From Cupriavidus basilensis (lineage in GTDB: Bacteria; Pseudomonadota; Gammaproteobacteria; Burkholderiales; Burkholderiaceae), in assembly GCF_008801925.2 (NCBI RefSeq), contig NZ_CP062803.1:372001-436000 (forward strand): a stretch of 64,000 bases of DNA, read 5' to 3'. Each line of letters starts with the position of its first letter. Within the stretch, counting starts at the first letter, position 1. Below are positions 55,297-62,746 of the stretch, piece by piece. The translations under genes were made by a program, and so were the position numbers. The notes under the pieces were generated by a model. The model searched no databases and was not told the origin of the DNA. It saw only the letters and a list, made by a program, of their open reading frames with translations.

Positions 55297-55318
55297 GCTC
55301 GCCCGCATGCGGGCGAGC
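55297..55318. terminator. 22-bp perfect palindrome inside the transporter operon
   Basis: GCTCGCCCGCA followed directly by its exact reverse complement. As RNA this forms a strong GC hairpin, 41 bases after the receptor stop and 41 bases before the LivF start. It has no U tract, so it may act as an mRNA stabiliser or attenuator rather than a full terminator. Confidence 0.5.
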
Positions 55319-55358
55319 GCAGATGAAGCCAGCCAGGAACCACCAACCGAGCCGCACC

Positions 55359-56174
55359 ATGAGCCTGTTGTCCGTCAACAATATCGAAGTCATCTACGAC
55401 CACGTCATCCTGGTGCTCAAGGGTGTTTCCCTCGACGTGCCCGAGGGGCGGATCGTGGCGCTGCTGGGCGCCAACGGCGCGGGCAAGACCACCACGCTCA
55501 AGGCCATCTCCAACCTGCTGCATGCCGAGCGCGGCGATGTCACCAAGGGCTCGATCGAGTACCGCGGCAACCGGGTCGACCGGCTCACGCCCAACGAGCT
55601 GGTCAAGCGCGGGGTGATCCAGGTGATGGAGGGGCGGCATTGCTTCGCCCACCTGACGCTGGAGGAAAACCTGCTGACCGGCGCCTATACGCGCGGCTTG
55701 TCGCGCAGCGAAACACGCGATGCGCTGGAGCGCATCTACGACTACTTCCCGCGCCTGAAGACGCGCCGCAAGTCGCAGGCGGGCTACACCTCGGGCGGCG
55801 AGCAACAGATGTGCGCGATCGGCCGGGCCATGATGGCCAAGCCCAGCATGATCCTGCTCGATGAGCCATCGATGGGGCTGGCGCCGCAGATCGTGGAGGA
55901 GATCTTCGAGATCGTGCGCGACCTGAACCAGCGCGAGAAGGTCAGCTTCCTGCTGGCCGAGCAGAACACCATGGTGGCGCTGCGCTACGCGGACTACGGC
56001 TACATCCTGGAGAACGGCCGCGTGGTGATGGATGGCGCGGCCGAGGCGTTGCGCACGAATGAGGATGTGAAGGAGTTCTACCTGGGCGTCGCCGCGAACG
56101 ATGGCGAGGGCGGCGGGAGAAGCTCCTTCCGCGACGTAAAGAGCTATCGCCGGCGCAAGCGCTGGCTCGCCTGA
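55359..56174 (+). CDS. LivF-type ABC ATPase
   Basis: A 271-residue ATP-binding subunit. Walker A GANGAGKTT, signature TSGGEQQMCAIGRAM, Walker B MILLDEPSMGLAP and the LivF-typical GRHCFAHLTLEENLL are visible. It completes a five-part importer (two permeases, two ATPases, one receptor). The last 15 residues are basic and lie beyond the usual LivF end. The start at 55359 follows a weak ribosome binding site. Confidence 0.92.
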   Translation: MSLLSVNNIEVIYDHVILVLKGVSLDVPEGRIVALLGANGAGKTTTLKAISNLLHAERGDVTKGSIEYRGNRVDRLTPNELVKRGVIQVMEGRHCFAHLTLEENLLTGAYTRGLSRSETRDALERIYDYFPRLKTRRKSQAGYTSGGEQQMCAIGRAMMAKPSMILLDEPSMGLAPQIVEEIFEIVRDLNQREKVSFLLAEQNTMVALRYADYGYILENGRVVMDGAAEALRTNEDVKEFYLGVAANDGEGGGRSSFRDVKSYRRRKRWLA

Positions 56175-56304
56175 GCAGCGCGAACAAGCCTGCTGCGCGA
56201 ACCGTGCACGACTGCGCTCCGCCAATCCGTCTCGGGTCGCTCGCAACGGCTTCTTCGTTCTTCCCGAGGCGCGTGCGGCTTTAAACAGTACGGTTCATCA
56301 CGCG

Positions 56305-56340
56305 ACTACCTACGCGCTTACCTACGCGCTTACCTACGCG
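56305..56340 (+). repeat. 12-bp tandem repeat in the leader of the CoA ligase gene
   Basis: Three copies of a 12-base unit: ACTACCTACGCG, CTTACCTACGCG and CTTACCTACGCG, ending 11 bases before the ATG at 56352, with a partial fourth copy (AACTACGC). No Shine-Dalgarno sequence is visible between the repeat and the start. Confidence 0.7.
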
Positions 56341-56351
56341 AACTACGCACC

Positions 56352-57602
56352 ATGCCTGAATACTTCGATTCGCTTGAAACGCGCGCCCCCGCCGTCCGCT
56401 CGCTGGCCTTGCTGGACGCCTTGTCGCGCCAGGTCGCGCATGCCAAGGCGCATGCGCCTTATTTTGCGGAGGTGCTGCGCGACGTGGACCCGCGCGCGCT
56501 GGACTCGCGCGCCGCGCTGGCGGCGCTGCCGGTGACGCGCAAGTCCGAGCTGACGGCGCGGCAGAAGACCATGCCGCCGCTGGGCGGGCTGAATGCGACG
56601 CCGCTCGGCGGCCTGCGCCACATCTTCCAGTCGCCCGGCCCGATCCACGAGCCCGACGGGCATGGCGCCGACTGGTGGCGGATCGCGCGCGCGATGTTCG
56701 CGGCAGGCTTCCGTTCGGGCGATCTCGTCTACAACACCTTCTCCTACCACTTCACGCCGGCCGGCATGATGATGGAATCCGGCGCCCATCGGCTGGGCTG
56801 CTGTGTGTTCCCGGCGGGCGTGGGACAGACCGAATCGCAGGTGCAGGCGATGGCGAGCCTGCAGCCGGCGGCCTACGCGGGCACGCCATCCTTTCTCAAG
56901 CTGCTGCTGGAAAAGGGCGATGAGCTCGGCTTGTCCTGCAAGGGCCTGACGAAGGCGCTGGTGTCTGGCGAGGCATTGCCGCCATCGCTGCGCGCCTGGT
57001 TCACCGAGCGCGGCATCCGCGTGCAGCAGATGTACGGCAGCGCCGACGTGGGCCTGATCGCCTACGAGACGCAGGGCGGCGATGGCTGGGTGGTGGACGA
57101 GAACGTGCTGGTGGAGATCGTCGAGCCGGGCGGCACGCAGCCCATGCCTGACGGCGAGACCGGCGAGGTGGTGGTCACGGTGCTGGGCAATGGCGACTAT
57201 CCGCTGATCCGTTTCGGCACGGGGGACCTGTCGGCGTTCGTGGCCGGCTCGGACGAGCGCGCCAGCCCGTGCGGGCGCACCAACCAGCGGCTCAAGGGCT
57301 GGCTGGGCCGCGCCGACCAGACCACCAAGGTCAAGGGCATGTTCGTGCATCCCGGGCAGGTGGGCGAGGTGGTGCGGCGCCATCCCGAGGTGCGTGCCGC
57401 GCGCCTGGTGGTGACGGGCAGCGTGGGTGCCGACGTGATGACGCTGCACTGCGATGCCGCGCGTGACGATGCGGCACTGGCACAGGCCATCGGCGAATCG
57501 CTGCGCGAGGTGATGCGCCTGCGCGGCGAGGTACGCTTCGTGGCAGCAGGCTCGCTGCCGCAGGACGGCAAGGTGATCGAGGACGCGCGGCGTTACGACT
57601 GA
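56352..57602 (+). CDS. PaaK-like phenylacetate-CoA ligase family protein
   Basis: A 416-residue adenylate-forming enzyme of the PaaK branch, with MYGSADVGLIAYE as the adenine-binding segment, LIRFGTGDLSAF as the hinge region and a C-terminal lid domain (about 310-416, KGMFVHPGQVGEVVRRHPEV). It would activate an aromatic or related carboxylic acid to its CoA ester. It is shorter at the N-terminus than PaaK by memory, as in the family members linked to Liv-type transporters. It ends the cluster, 177 bases after LivF, and its last ten bases overlap the convergent YbaN-like gene. Confidence 0.87.
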   Translation: MPEYFDSLETRAPAVRSLALLDALSRQVAHAKAHAPYFAEVLRDVDPRALDSRAALAALPVTRKSELTARQKTMPPLGGLNATPLGGLRHIFQSPGPIHEPDGHGADWWRIARAMFAAGFRSGDLVYNTFSYHFTPAGMMMESGAHRLGCCVFPAGVGQTESQVQAMASLQPAAYAGTPSFLKLLLEKGDELGLSCKGLTKALVSGEALPPSLRAWFTERGIRVQQMYGSADVGLIAYETQGGDGWVVDENVLVEIVEPGGTQPMPDGETGEVVVTVLGNGDYPLIRFGTGDLSAFVAGSDERASPCGRTNQRLKGWLGRADQTTKVKGMFVHPGQVGEVVRRHPEVRAARLVVTGSVGADVMTLHCDAARDDAALAQAIGESLREVMRLRGEVRFVAAGSLPQDGKVIEDARRYD

Positions 57603-58072
57603 GCGCGGTCGCGCCCGGGGGGCGCGGCCGCATGGCCGCCGGCGGGCCGCGTCGGCAGCCACAGCAGCCACGCGCTGACGGCCGCGGCGATGGCGACCAG
57701 CGTTAGCGAAGCCAGCGCCCGCTCGCGCATCAGCCATGCGGTGGTGCCCATCGACAGCCACATCATGCCGATGGCCAACCGCTTGGCGCGCAGTGGAATG
57801 CTGCGGTGGGCCTGCCAGTCACGCACCAGCGGGCCGAAGCGCGGATGCGCAATCAGCCGCGCATGGAAGCGCTCCGAGCCGCGCGCGAAACACGCGGCGG
57901 CCAGCAAGACGAAGGGCGTGGTCGGCAGCACCGGCAGGAAGATGCCGACGATGCCCAGCAGCAGGCTGAGCACACCGAGCGCCACCCACAGCGCGCGCAG
58001 CGCGCGTTGCCTGCGGCTGCGCGCGGCGGGCTGGGCGGGTGGTGCGGGACGGATGGGCGTAGCGGCTGGCAA
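57593..58072 (-). CDS. YbaN-like DUF454 inner-membrane protein
   Basis: A 159-residue protein of the DUF454 family. LLGIVGIFLPVLPTTPFVLL and AAACFARGSERFHARLIAHP are its signature, and three to four hydrophobic segments indicate an inner-membrane location. Function is unknown. No ATG or GTG fits upstream of the conserved part; a TTG at 58072, just beyond the stop of the nitronate monooxygenase gene, is the only reasonable start, implying translational coupling. The frame stays open far upstream only as a shadow of that gene. Confidence 0.8.
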   Translation of the reverse strand: MPAATPIRPAPPAQPAARSRRQRALRALWVALGVLSLLLGIVGIFLPVLPTTPFVLLAAACFARGSERFHARLIAHPRFGPLVRDWQAHRSIPLRAKRLAIGMMWLSMGTTAWLMRERALASLTLVAIAAAVSAWLLWLPTRPAGGHAAAPPGRDRAQS

Positions 58073-58077
58073 CGCGC

Positions 58078-59055
58078 TCAGACCGCGAGCCCCAGGCGGG
58101 CGCGCGCGTCGTTGTACTCGGCCTTCATGCGCGCCACGATTTCGCCCGTGGTAGGGATGTCGTGGATCTGGCCCACGCCCTGGCCGGCGCCCCAGACGTC
58201 CTTCCATGCCTTGGCCTTGGAGGCGCCGCTGGAAAAATCCATCTTGGTCTTGTCCGCCTGCGGCAGGTTGGCGGGATCCAGCCCCGAGGCCTCGATGCTC
58301 TCGCGGATATAGTTGCCGTGCACGCCGGTAAACAGGTTGGTGTAGATGATGTCGGCCGCAGCGGAGGTGGTGATCGACTGCTTGTAGGACTCGCTGGCAT
58401 GGGCTTCCTGCGAGGCAATGAAGCGGGTGCCGACGTAAGCGAAGTCCGCGCCCATGGCCTGCGCGGCCAGCACGGATTCGCCGGTGGCAATCGAGCCCGA
58501 CAGCGCGATCACGCCGTCGAAGATCTTGCGCACTTCGCCCACCAGCGCGAACGGCGACAGCGTGCCGGCATGGCCGCCGGCGCCGGCCGCCACCAGGATC
58601 AGCCCGTCCACGCCGGCCTCGATCGCCTTCTCGGCGTGGCGGATGCTGATCACATCGTGCAGCACGATGCCGCCATAGCTGTGCACGGCGTCGATCATCT
58701 CCTTGGGCGGCGCGCGCAGCGAGGTGATGAAGATGGGTACCTTGTGGTCCACGCACACCTTGATGTCGTGCTCCAGGCGCACATTGGAGGTGTGGACGAT
58801 CTGGTTGACGGCGATCGGCCCGACCGGCTTGCCCGGGTTGGCGGCGCGGAAGGCGGCGAGATCGTCTTCCAGCTGCGTGAGCCAGTCGCCCAGCATCTCG
58901 GCGGGGCGCGCGTTCAGCGCGGGGAAGGAGCCGACGATGCCGGCTTTGCACTGCGCCAGCACCAGCTCGGGGTAGCTGACGATGAACATCGGCGAGGAAA
59001 TCACGGGCAGCGCCAGGTTTTGCAGGACCTGGGGCAATTGTTTGGCGGCGGGCAT
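58078..59055 (-). CDS. Nitronate monooxygenase family flavoprotein
   Basis: A 325-residue FMN-dependent TIM-barrel enzyme of the 2-nitropropane dioxygenase family, which oxidises nitronates such as propionate 3-nitronate. LPVISSPMFIVSYPELVLAQ at the N-terminus, VAAGAGGHAGTLSPFALV (phosphate and flavin contacts) and IALSGSIATGESVLAAQAMG define it. Relatives in beta-proteobacteria sit with fatty-acid genes, so the true substrate may differ. A GAACGATCGTTC dyad lies 46 bases upstream of the start. It is followed by the YbaN-like gene without a gap. Confidence 0.9.
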   Translation of the reverse strand: MPAAKQLPQVLQNLALPVISSPMFIVSYPELVLAQCKAGIVGSFPALNARPAEMLGDWLTQLEDDLAAFRAANPGKPVGPIAVNQIVHTSNVRLEHDIKVCVDHKVPIFITSLRAPPKEMIDAVHSYGGIVLHDVISIRHAEKAIEAGVDGLILVAAGAGGHAGTLSPFALVGEVRKIFDGVIALSGSIATGESVLAAQAMGADFAYVGTRFIASQEAHASESYKQSITTSAAADIIYTNLFTGVHGNYIRESIEASGLDPANLPQADKTKMDFSSGASKAKAWKDVWGAGQGVGQIHDIPTTGEIVARMKAEYNDARARLGLAV

Positions 59056-59100
59056 GGCGTCTCCTGGACCACGAGCGGGCGCCGGTGGCGCCCTGGATAT

Positions 59101-59112
59101 GAACGATCGTTC
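59101..59112. promoter_or_regulatory. GAACGATCGTTC palindromic operator
   Basis: A perfect 12-bp dyad in a locally AT-richer stretch, 46 bases before the nitronate monooxygenase start. Dyads of this kind are typical of TetR-family operators controlling acyl-CoA or fatty-acid genes. No TetR gene lies within the neighbouring region, so the regulator is probably encoded elsewhere. Confidence 0.5.
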
Positions 59113-59257
59113 GATTATAGGGAGTTTCGGCTGGCGGGCGTTAGGCGGGCGTTAGAAGGGGCGGTCTACCGGGGCCATACACCGAGGCAAGGCGAGGGAA
59201 CAGTCTTTGAGCCGAGTCTGCGCCGGAGCCCGCGCCGGCAGCAAGTAACATGGCGGC

Positions 59258-59464
59258 ATGCATGTCGTGGCCGGCGCTGTTACAAAACGGCCGGCTGGCG
59301 TGAAGCGCCGTTCTTCAGCGAGCGCGAGCGATGAGGCGTTTGCGGCTTTGCGCGCGCACTTTTCCGATGAGGAGATCGCCGAGCCTGGCTTTGCCGTTGT
59401 CACGATCAACGCGTGGAACCTGCTCAACGTGCGCTTTCGCAATCCGATCCCGGAAAGGGCATAA
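59258..59464 (+). pseudogene. Remnant of a carboxymuconolactone decarboxylase-family gene
   Basis: A 68-codon frame whose second half, ALRAHFSDEEIAEPGFAVV with TINAWNLLNVRFRNP, matches the C-terminal end of CMD/AhpD-like proteins (normally about 150 residues). The N-terminal CxxC-containing part is missing, and the first 25 residues read like non-coding sequence. It probably represents the tail of a deleted gene. Confidence 0.6.
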
Positions 59465-59558
59465 CGCGCAAAAAGGCATAGCGCCAGCCCGCAGCTCGCG
59501 CGTGTCGTCCTTGCCTTCACCGCGCACGCCGTAGACGTCCTCGAGCGGAACGGTGAAC

Positions 59559-59585
59559 AAAAAAAACCCCGCTACGCCGCGGGGC
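59559..59585 (-). terminator. Rho-independent terminator (minus strand)
   Basis: Read on the minus strand, a CCCCGC stem pairs with GCGGGG around a short GGCGTA-type loop, followed by a run of eight T. No protein gene ends just before it; the candidate small RNA does. Confidence 0.8.
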
Positions 59586-59644
59586 AACTACCACGAAGAC
59601 TGATAGGAAGAGGCGGGAGGGCACCTGCCAATGCCGCATCCGCA
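59559..59644 (-). ncRNA. Candidate small RNA with its own promoter and terminator
   Basis: On the minus strand, TTCAGT (59674-59679) and TATAGT (59651-59656) have a 17-base spacer. About 86 bases after the predicted start comes a rho-independent terminator. The transcript would contain the C/U-rich run GCCCTCCCGCCTCTTCCT, able to pair with Shine-Dalgarno sequences. It lies after the separate rlmI terminator, so it would be an independent transcript. I recognise no known RNA family. Confidence 0.4.
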
Positions 59645-59727
59645 CAGCGGACTATATGCGGCGTTTGTGACGGACTGAAGGCGCTCGCGTGAAGACGGGA
59701 TGACGGCCGCGCGCGCGGCGCGCCATG

Positions 59728-59753
59728 AAAAAACGGCGCCCCGGGGCGCCGTC
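59728..59753 (-). terminator. Rho-independent terminator of rlmI
   Basis: A perfect 18-bp palindrome (CGGCGCCCC then its reverse complement, 59734-59751) followed on the minus strand by six T. It lies 37 bases beyond the rlmI stop. Confidence 0.88.
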
Positions 59754-59788
59754 TCTTCCTGGCATGTCGCTCCGGGTTCAGAGCCGTT

Positions 59789-60982
59789 TCAGATCTTTTC
59801 CAGCAACAGGCCCTTGAGGTACTCGCCTTCGGGGAAGGCCGCCAGCATCGGGTGATCGGTGCCGGCCGAGAGGCGCCGCAGGATGCGCGCATCGGCGCGG
59901 GCATCGGTCGCCGCGCCCGCCACGATCTTCTGGAACAGCTCCATGCTGATCGCGCCGGAGCACGAGTAGGTGAACAGCAGGCCACCCGGGCGCAGCAACT
60001 GCAGGCCGACCAGGTTGATCTCCTTGTAGGCGCGCGCGGCGCGGTCGATGTGCTGGGCCGACGGCGCGAACTTGGGCGGGTCCAGCACGATCAGGTCGAA
60101 CTGGCGGCCGTCGGCGCGGAACTGGCGCAGCGACTTGAATACGTCGGCGTCGAGCCAGGTCGCGCGCTCGGGGTCGAAGCCGTTGAGGGCGACGTTGCCC
60201 GCGGCGGTCTTGAGCGCCTCGCCGGAGGAGTCGATCGAGGTCACCGAGGTGGCGCCGCCGCGCAGCGCCGCCAGCGAGAAGCCGCCGGTGTAGCAGAAGC
60301 AGTTGAGCACTTCGCGGCCATTGGCCAGATCGCCCACCAGCTTGCGGTTGTCGCGCTGGTCGACATAGAAGCCGGTCTTGTGGCCTTCCTTCACGTCCAC
60401 GTAGTAGCGCACGCCGTGCTCGGTCACGCTGAGCTCGGGGTCGGGCGCGGCGCCGGCCAGCACGCCGGTCACCAGCGGCAAGCCTTCGCGCTCGCGCACG
60501 GCAGCGTCGGAGCGCTCGTACACGTTCGGGCAGCCGGTTTCCTTGACCAGCGCCTGCACCAGCGCGTCCTTCCAGGCTTCGACCCCGGCCGCGTTGAACT
60601 GGCACACCAGCTGGCCGTTGGCGCCGCTGCCGTAGTAGTCGACGATCAGGCCCGGCAAGCGGTCGGATTCACCGAAGATCAGGCGCACGGCGTCGCTGTC
60701 TTTCACCCACTGCTTGCGATGCGCGAGGGCGGCGGACACGCGCCGCTTGAACATGGCGTGATCGACCGGCTCGTTCTCGTCGAAGCTCCACACCCGCACG
60801 CGAATCTGCGAAGAGGGGCTGTACGCCCCGCGCGCCAGGAAGCGGCCGTCGGCGGCGCGCACGATCACGGTGCTGCCGGGCTCGCAGCGGCCTTCGACGG
60901 TATCCACGCCGGTGGCGTAGACCCAGGGGTGGCGGCGCAGCAAGGATTTTTCCTTGCCGGGCTTGAGGGTGATGGTGTTCAT
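59789..60982 (-). CDS. rlmI: 23S rRNA m5C1962 methyltransferase RlmI
   Basis: A 397-residue class I methyltransferase. An N-terminal PUA domain (about 1-75, LRRHPWVYATGVDTVEG), a central domain with DVKEGHKTGFYVDQRDNRKL, and the SAM-binding fold (about 210-395) with VLNCFCYTGGFSLAAL, LDPPKFAPS and the catalytic cysteine in TYSCSGAIS. In E. coli RlmI methylates C1962 of 23S rRNA. The ATG at 60982 starts the PUA domain; the frame continues upstream without family similarity. It is transcribed toward a strong terminator. Confidence 0.93.
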   Translation of the reverse strand: MNTITLKPGKEKSLLRRHPWVYATGVDTVEGRCEPGSTVIVRAADGRFLARGAYSPSSQIRVRVWSFDENEPVDHAMFKRRVSAALAHRKQWVKDSDAVRLIFGESDRLPGLIVDYYGSGANGQLVCQFNAAGVEAWKDALVQALVKETGCPNVYERSDAAVREREGLPLVTGVLAGAAPDPELSVTEHGVRYYVDVKEGHKTGFYVDQRDNRKLVGDLANGREVLNCFCYTGGFSLAALRGGATSVTSIDSSGEALKTAAGNVALNGFDPERATWLDADVFKSLRQFRADGRQFDLIVLDPPKFAPSAQHIDRAARAYKEINLVGLQLLRPGGLLFTYSCSGAISMELFQKIVAGAATDARADARILRRLSAGTDHPMLAAFPEGEYLKGLLLEKI

Positions 60983-61055
60983 GATTTGTTCTTTTAGGCG
61001 CCAGACGAAGCCGAGCAGGCAGGCCAGCCCGGTCCGAAGTGCCTGATTGTTGTTA

Positions 61056-61085
61056 CTCCCTCTCCCGGCATGCGGGAGAGGGGAG
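61056..61085. repeat. Inverted-repeat hairpin between ybeD-like gene and rlmI
   Basis: CCCTCTCCC pairs with GGGAGAGGG around the loop GGCATGC, with further flanking complementarity. The CTCTCCC-GCATGC-GGGAGAG type of hairpin is common as a dispersed intergenic repeat in related genomes, to my memory. It may separate expression of the two genes. Confidence 0.5.
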
Positions 61086-61147
61086 CCACGCAGTGCATGG
61101 CGGGAGGATGACGGCAAGCTCGCCGGTCCGCTGCACCGCTTAAGCGG

Positions 61148-61453
61148 CTACAGCACCACCTTCACCATCGGGTGCGACGTCAGCGCGCGGTACAGCTCGT
61201 CGAGCTGTTCGCGGCTGGTGACCCATACCGTGACGGTCAGGCCGAGGTAGTTGCCCTTGGCTGAAGGGCGCATCTCCATCTTGCCGGCGTGGAAGTCGGG
61301 ATCGAAGCCTTGCACCAGCGTCACGATGGATTCGGCAAAGCCATCCTGCATGCCGCCCATCACCTTGATGGGGAAATGGCTGGGGTACTCGATCAGCGAC
61401 TCGGCCGGCGGGATGTCGCCCGGCTTGCCCTGGTCGGAATTGTCGGCGCTCAT
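61148..61453 (-). CDS. YbeD-family protein (DUF493)
   Basis: A 101-residue protein of the YbeD/DUF493 family with the ACT-like fold: LIEYPSHFPIKVMG, the central YLGLTVTVWVTSREQLDELYRAL and a C-terminal HPMVKVVL. The family is conserved next to dacA and lipB in proteobacteria and may be a regulatory domain; no catalytic role is established. It lies 13 bases after the carboxypeptidase gene, consistent with that conserved arrangement. Confidence 0.9.
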   Translation of the reverse strand: MSADNSDQGKPGDIPPAESLIEYPSHFPIKVMGGMQDGFAESIVTLVQGFDPDFHAGKMEMRPSAKGNYLGLTVTVWVTSREQLDELYRALTSHPMVKVVL

Positions 61454-61466
61454 TTCAATGCCCTCC

Positions 61467-62675
61467 TTACTTGCGCTTGAACCACAAGCGGATGGTATCC
61501 CACAGGCGGCCGAAGAAGCCGGCCTCGGGCACGTCTTCCAGCGCCACCACCGGGAACTCGGCCACCTTGGTGGCGCCGTCCATCAGCTTGACCGTGCCGA
61601 CCTGCTGGCCGGCGGTGAGCGGTGCCACCAGCAGTTCCTGGCGCTCCAGCACCGGCTTGATGCGCCCGCCCGTGCCCTTGGGCACGGTGATGTAGGTCTC
61701 GTCCTTGACGCCGATCTTGACGGTGGATGCCTTGCCCTTGTAGATGTCGGGCGTGGCCAGTACCTGGCCGCGGTCGTACAGGCGCAGCGTGTCGAAGAAC
61801 TGGAAGCCGTAGTTCAGGATCTTCAGGCTTTCCTGCGTGCGGACCGCTTCGGTGGTGGTGCCGATCACGATCGAGACCAGGCGGCGCGAGCCGTTAGGCA
61901 CATTGGCCAGCGGGCGCTTGGCCGAGGAGATCAGGCAATAGCCGGCCGACTTGGTGTGGCCGGTCTTGAGGCCGTCCACGGTGGGGTCGATATAGAGCAG
62001 GCGGTTGCGGTTGGGCTGGCGGATCTTGTTGTAGGTGAATTCCTTCTGCGAGTACATGCTGTAGTACTCGGGGAAGTCCTTGATGATCCGCGTGGTCAGC
62101 GTGGCCAGGTCCATGGCCGTGGTGTAGTGGTTCGGATCGGGGATGCCGTCGGTGTTGCTGAAGTGGGTGTTCTTCATGCCCATGCGCTGGGCCTCGCGAT
62201 TCATCATCGCCACGAAGCCCTCTTCCGAGCCGCCCACGGCTTCGGCCAGCGCCAGCGCCGCGTCATTGCCCGATTGCACGATCAGGCCCAGCAGCAGGTC
62301 CTGCACGCTGACCGGCTTGTTGGCTTCCAGGAACATGCGGGATTCGTCGCTCTTGACCTTCTGCACGATCGTGGTCGGCACCACGGTCTGGTCCAGCGTG
62401 AGGCGCTTTTCCTTGAGTGCCGAGAAAGCCAGGTAGGCGGTCATCAGCTTGGTCAGCGAAGCCGGCTCGATGCGCACATCGGCGTTCTGCGAAGCCAGGG
62501 CCTGGCCGCTGGTGACGTCAAACAGCATCCAGGACTTGGCCGCCACCTGCGGCATCGGCACGCCCTGGGCGCGCACGGGAGCCGGGGCAAGCACCACGGC
62601 GGCGCCGACGATGGCTGCCGTGACCAGGGCGGAAGTGTTGGCGGACGCGAAAAGCGGCGTGGCTCTATTCAACAT
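61467..62675 (-). CDS. dacC: D-alanyl-D-alanine carboxypeptidase (PBP5/6 type)
   Basis: A 402-residue penicillin-binding protein that trims the terminal D-Ala from peptidoglycan pentapeptides. Signal peptide ends near VRAQG. Active-site motifs are S73-L-T-K76, S135-G-N137 and KTG in GLKTGHTKSAGY. A C-terminal beta domain (about 300-385) leads to an amphipathic anchor, FFGRLWDTIRLWFKRK, which holds the protein to the outer face of the inner membrane. It is co-transcribed with the ybeD-like gene. The choice between dacA and dacC as a name is uncertain. Confidence 0.93.
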   Translation of the reverse strand: MLNRATPLFASANTSALVTAAIVGAAVVLAPAPVRAQGVPMPQVAAKSWMLFDVTSGQALASQNADVRIEPASLTKLMTAYLAFSALKEKRLTLDQTVVPTTIVQKVKSDESRMFLEANKPVSVQDLLLGLIVQSGNDAALALAEAVGGSEEGFVAMMNREAQRMGMKNTHFSNTDGIPDPNHYTTAMDLATLTTRIIKDFPEYYSMYSQKEFTYNKIRQPNRNRLLYIDPTVDGLKTGHTKSAGYCLISSAKRPLANVPNGSRRLVSIVIGTTTEAVRTQESLKILNYGFQFFDTLRLYDRGQVLATPDIYKGKASTVKIGVKDETYITVPKGTGGRIKPVLERQELLVAPLTAGQQVGTVKLMDGATKVAEFPVVALEDVPEAGFFGRLWDTIRLWFKRK

Positions 62676-62746
62676 GTTTCAGTTTCCGACAAAAAAAAGG
62701 GCGTGGAGTGCATCCGGTGACATGGCGGGGCGGCGCGCCGCCCCCG

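Larger units (their letters stand above)
59056..59788. other. Non-coding stretch with operator, gene remnant and RNA signals
   Basis: This 733-base region between the nitronate monooxygenase gene and rlmI contains no intact protein gene. It holds a palindromic operator (59101-59112), a truncated decarboxylase-family fragment (59258-59464), a candidate small RNA with its own terminator (59559-59644) and the rlmI terminator (59728-59753), each listed separately. Confidence 0.7.

Noticed and set aside
53982..56246. 754-codon minus-strand frame across the receptor and LivF genes
   Set aside because: It spans two well-supported plus-strand genes and their gap and has shadow-like composition. High GC codon bias keeps such frames open.
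57593..58951. 452-codon frame that includes the YbaN-like protein
   Set aside because: Only the last 159 residues resemble a protein family; the rest is an out-of-frame reading of the nitronate monooxygenase gene. I shortened it to the TTG at 58072.
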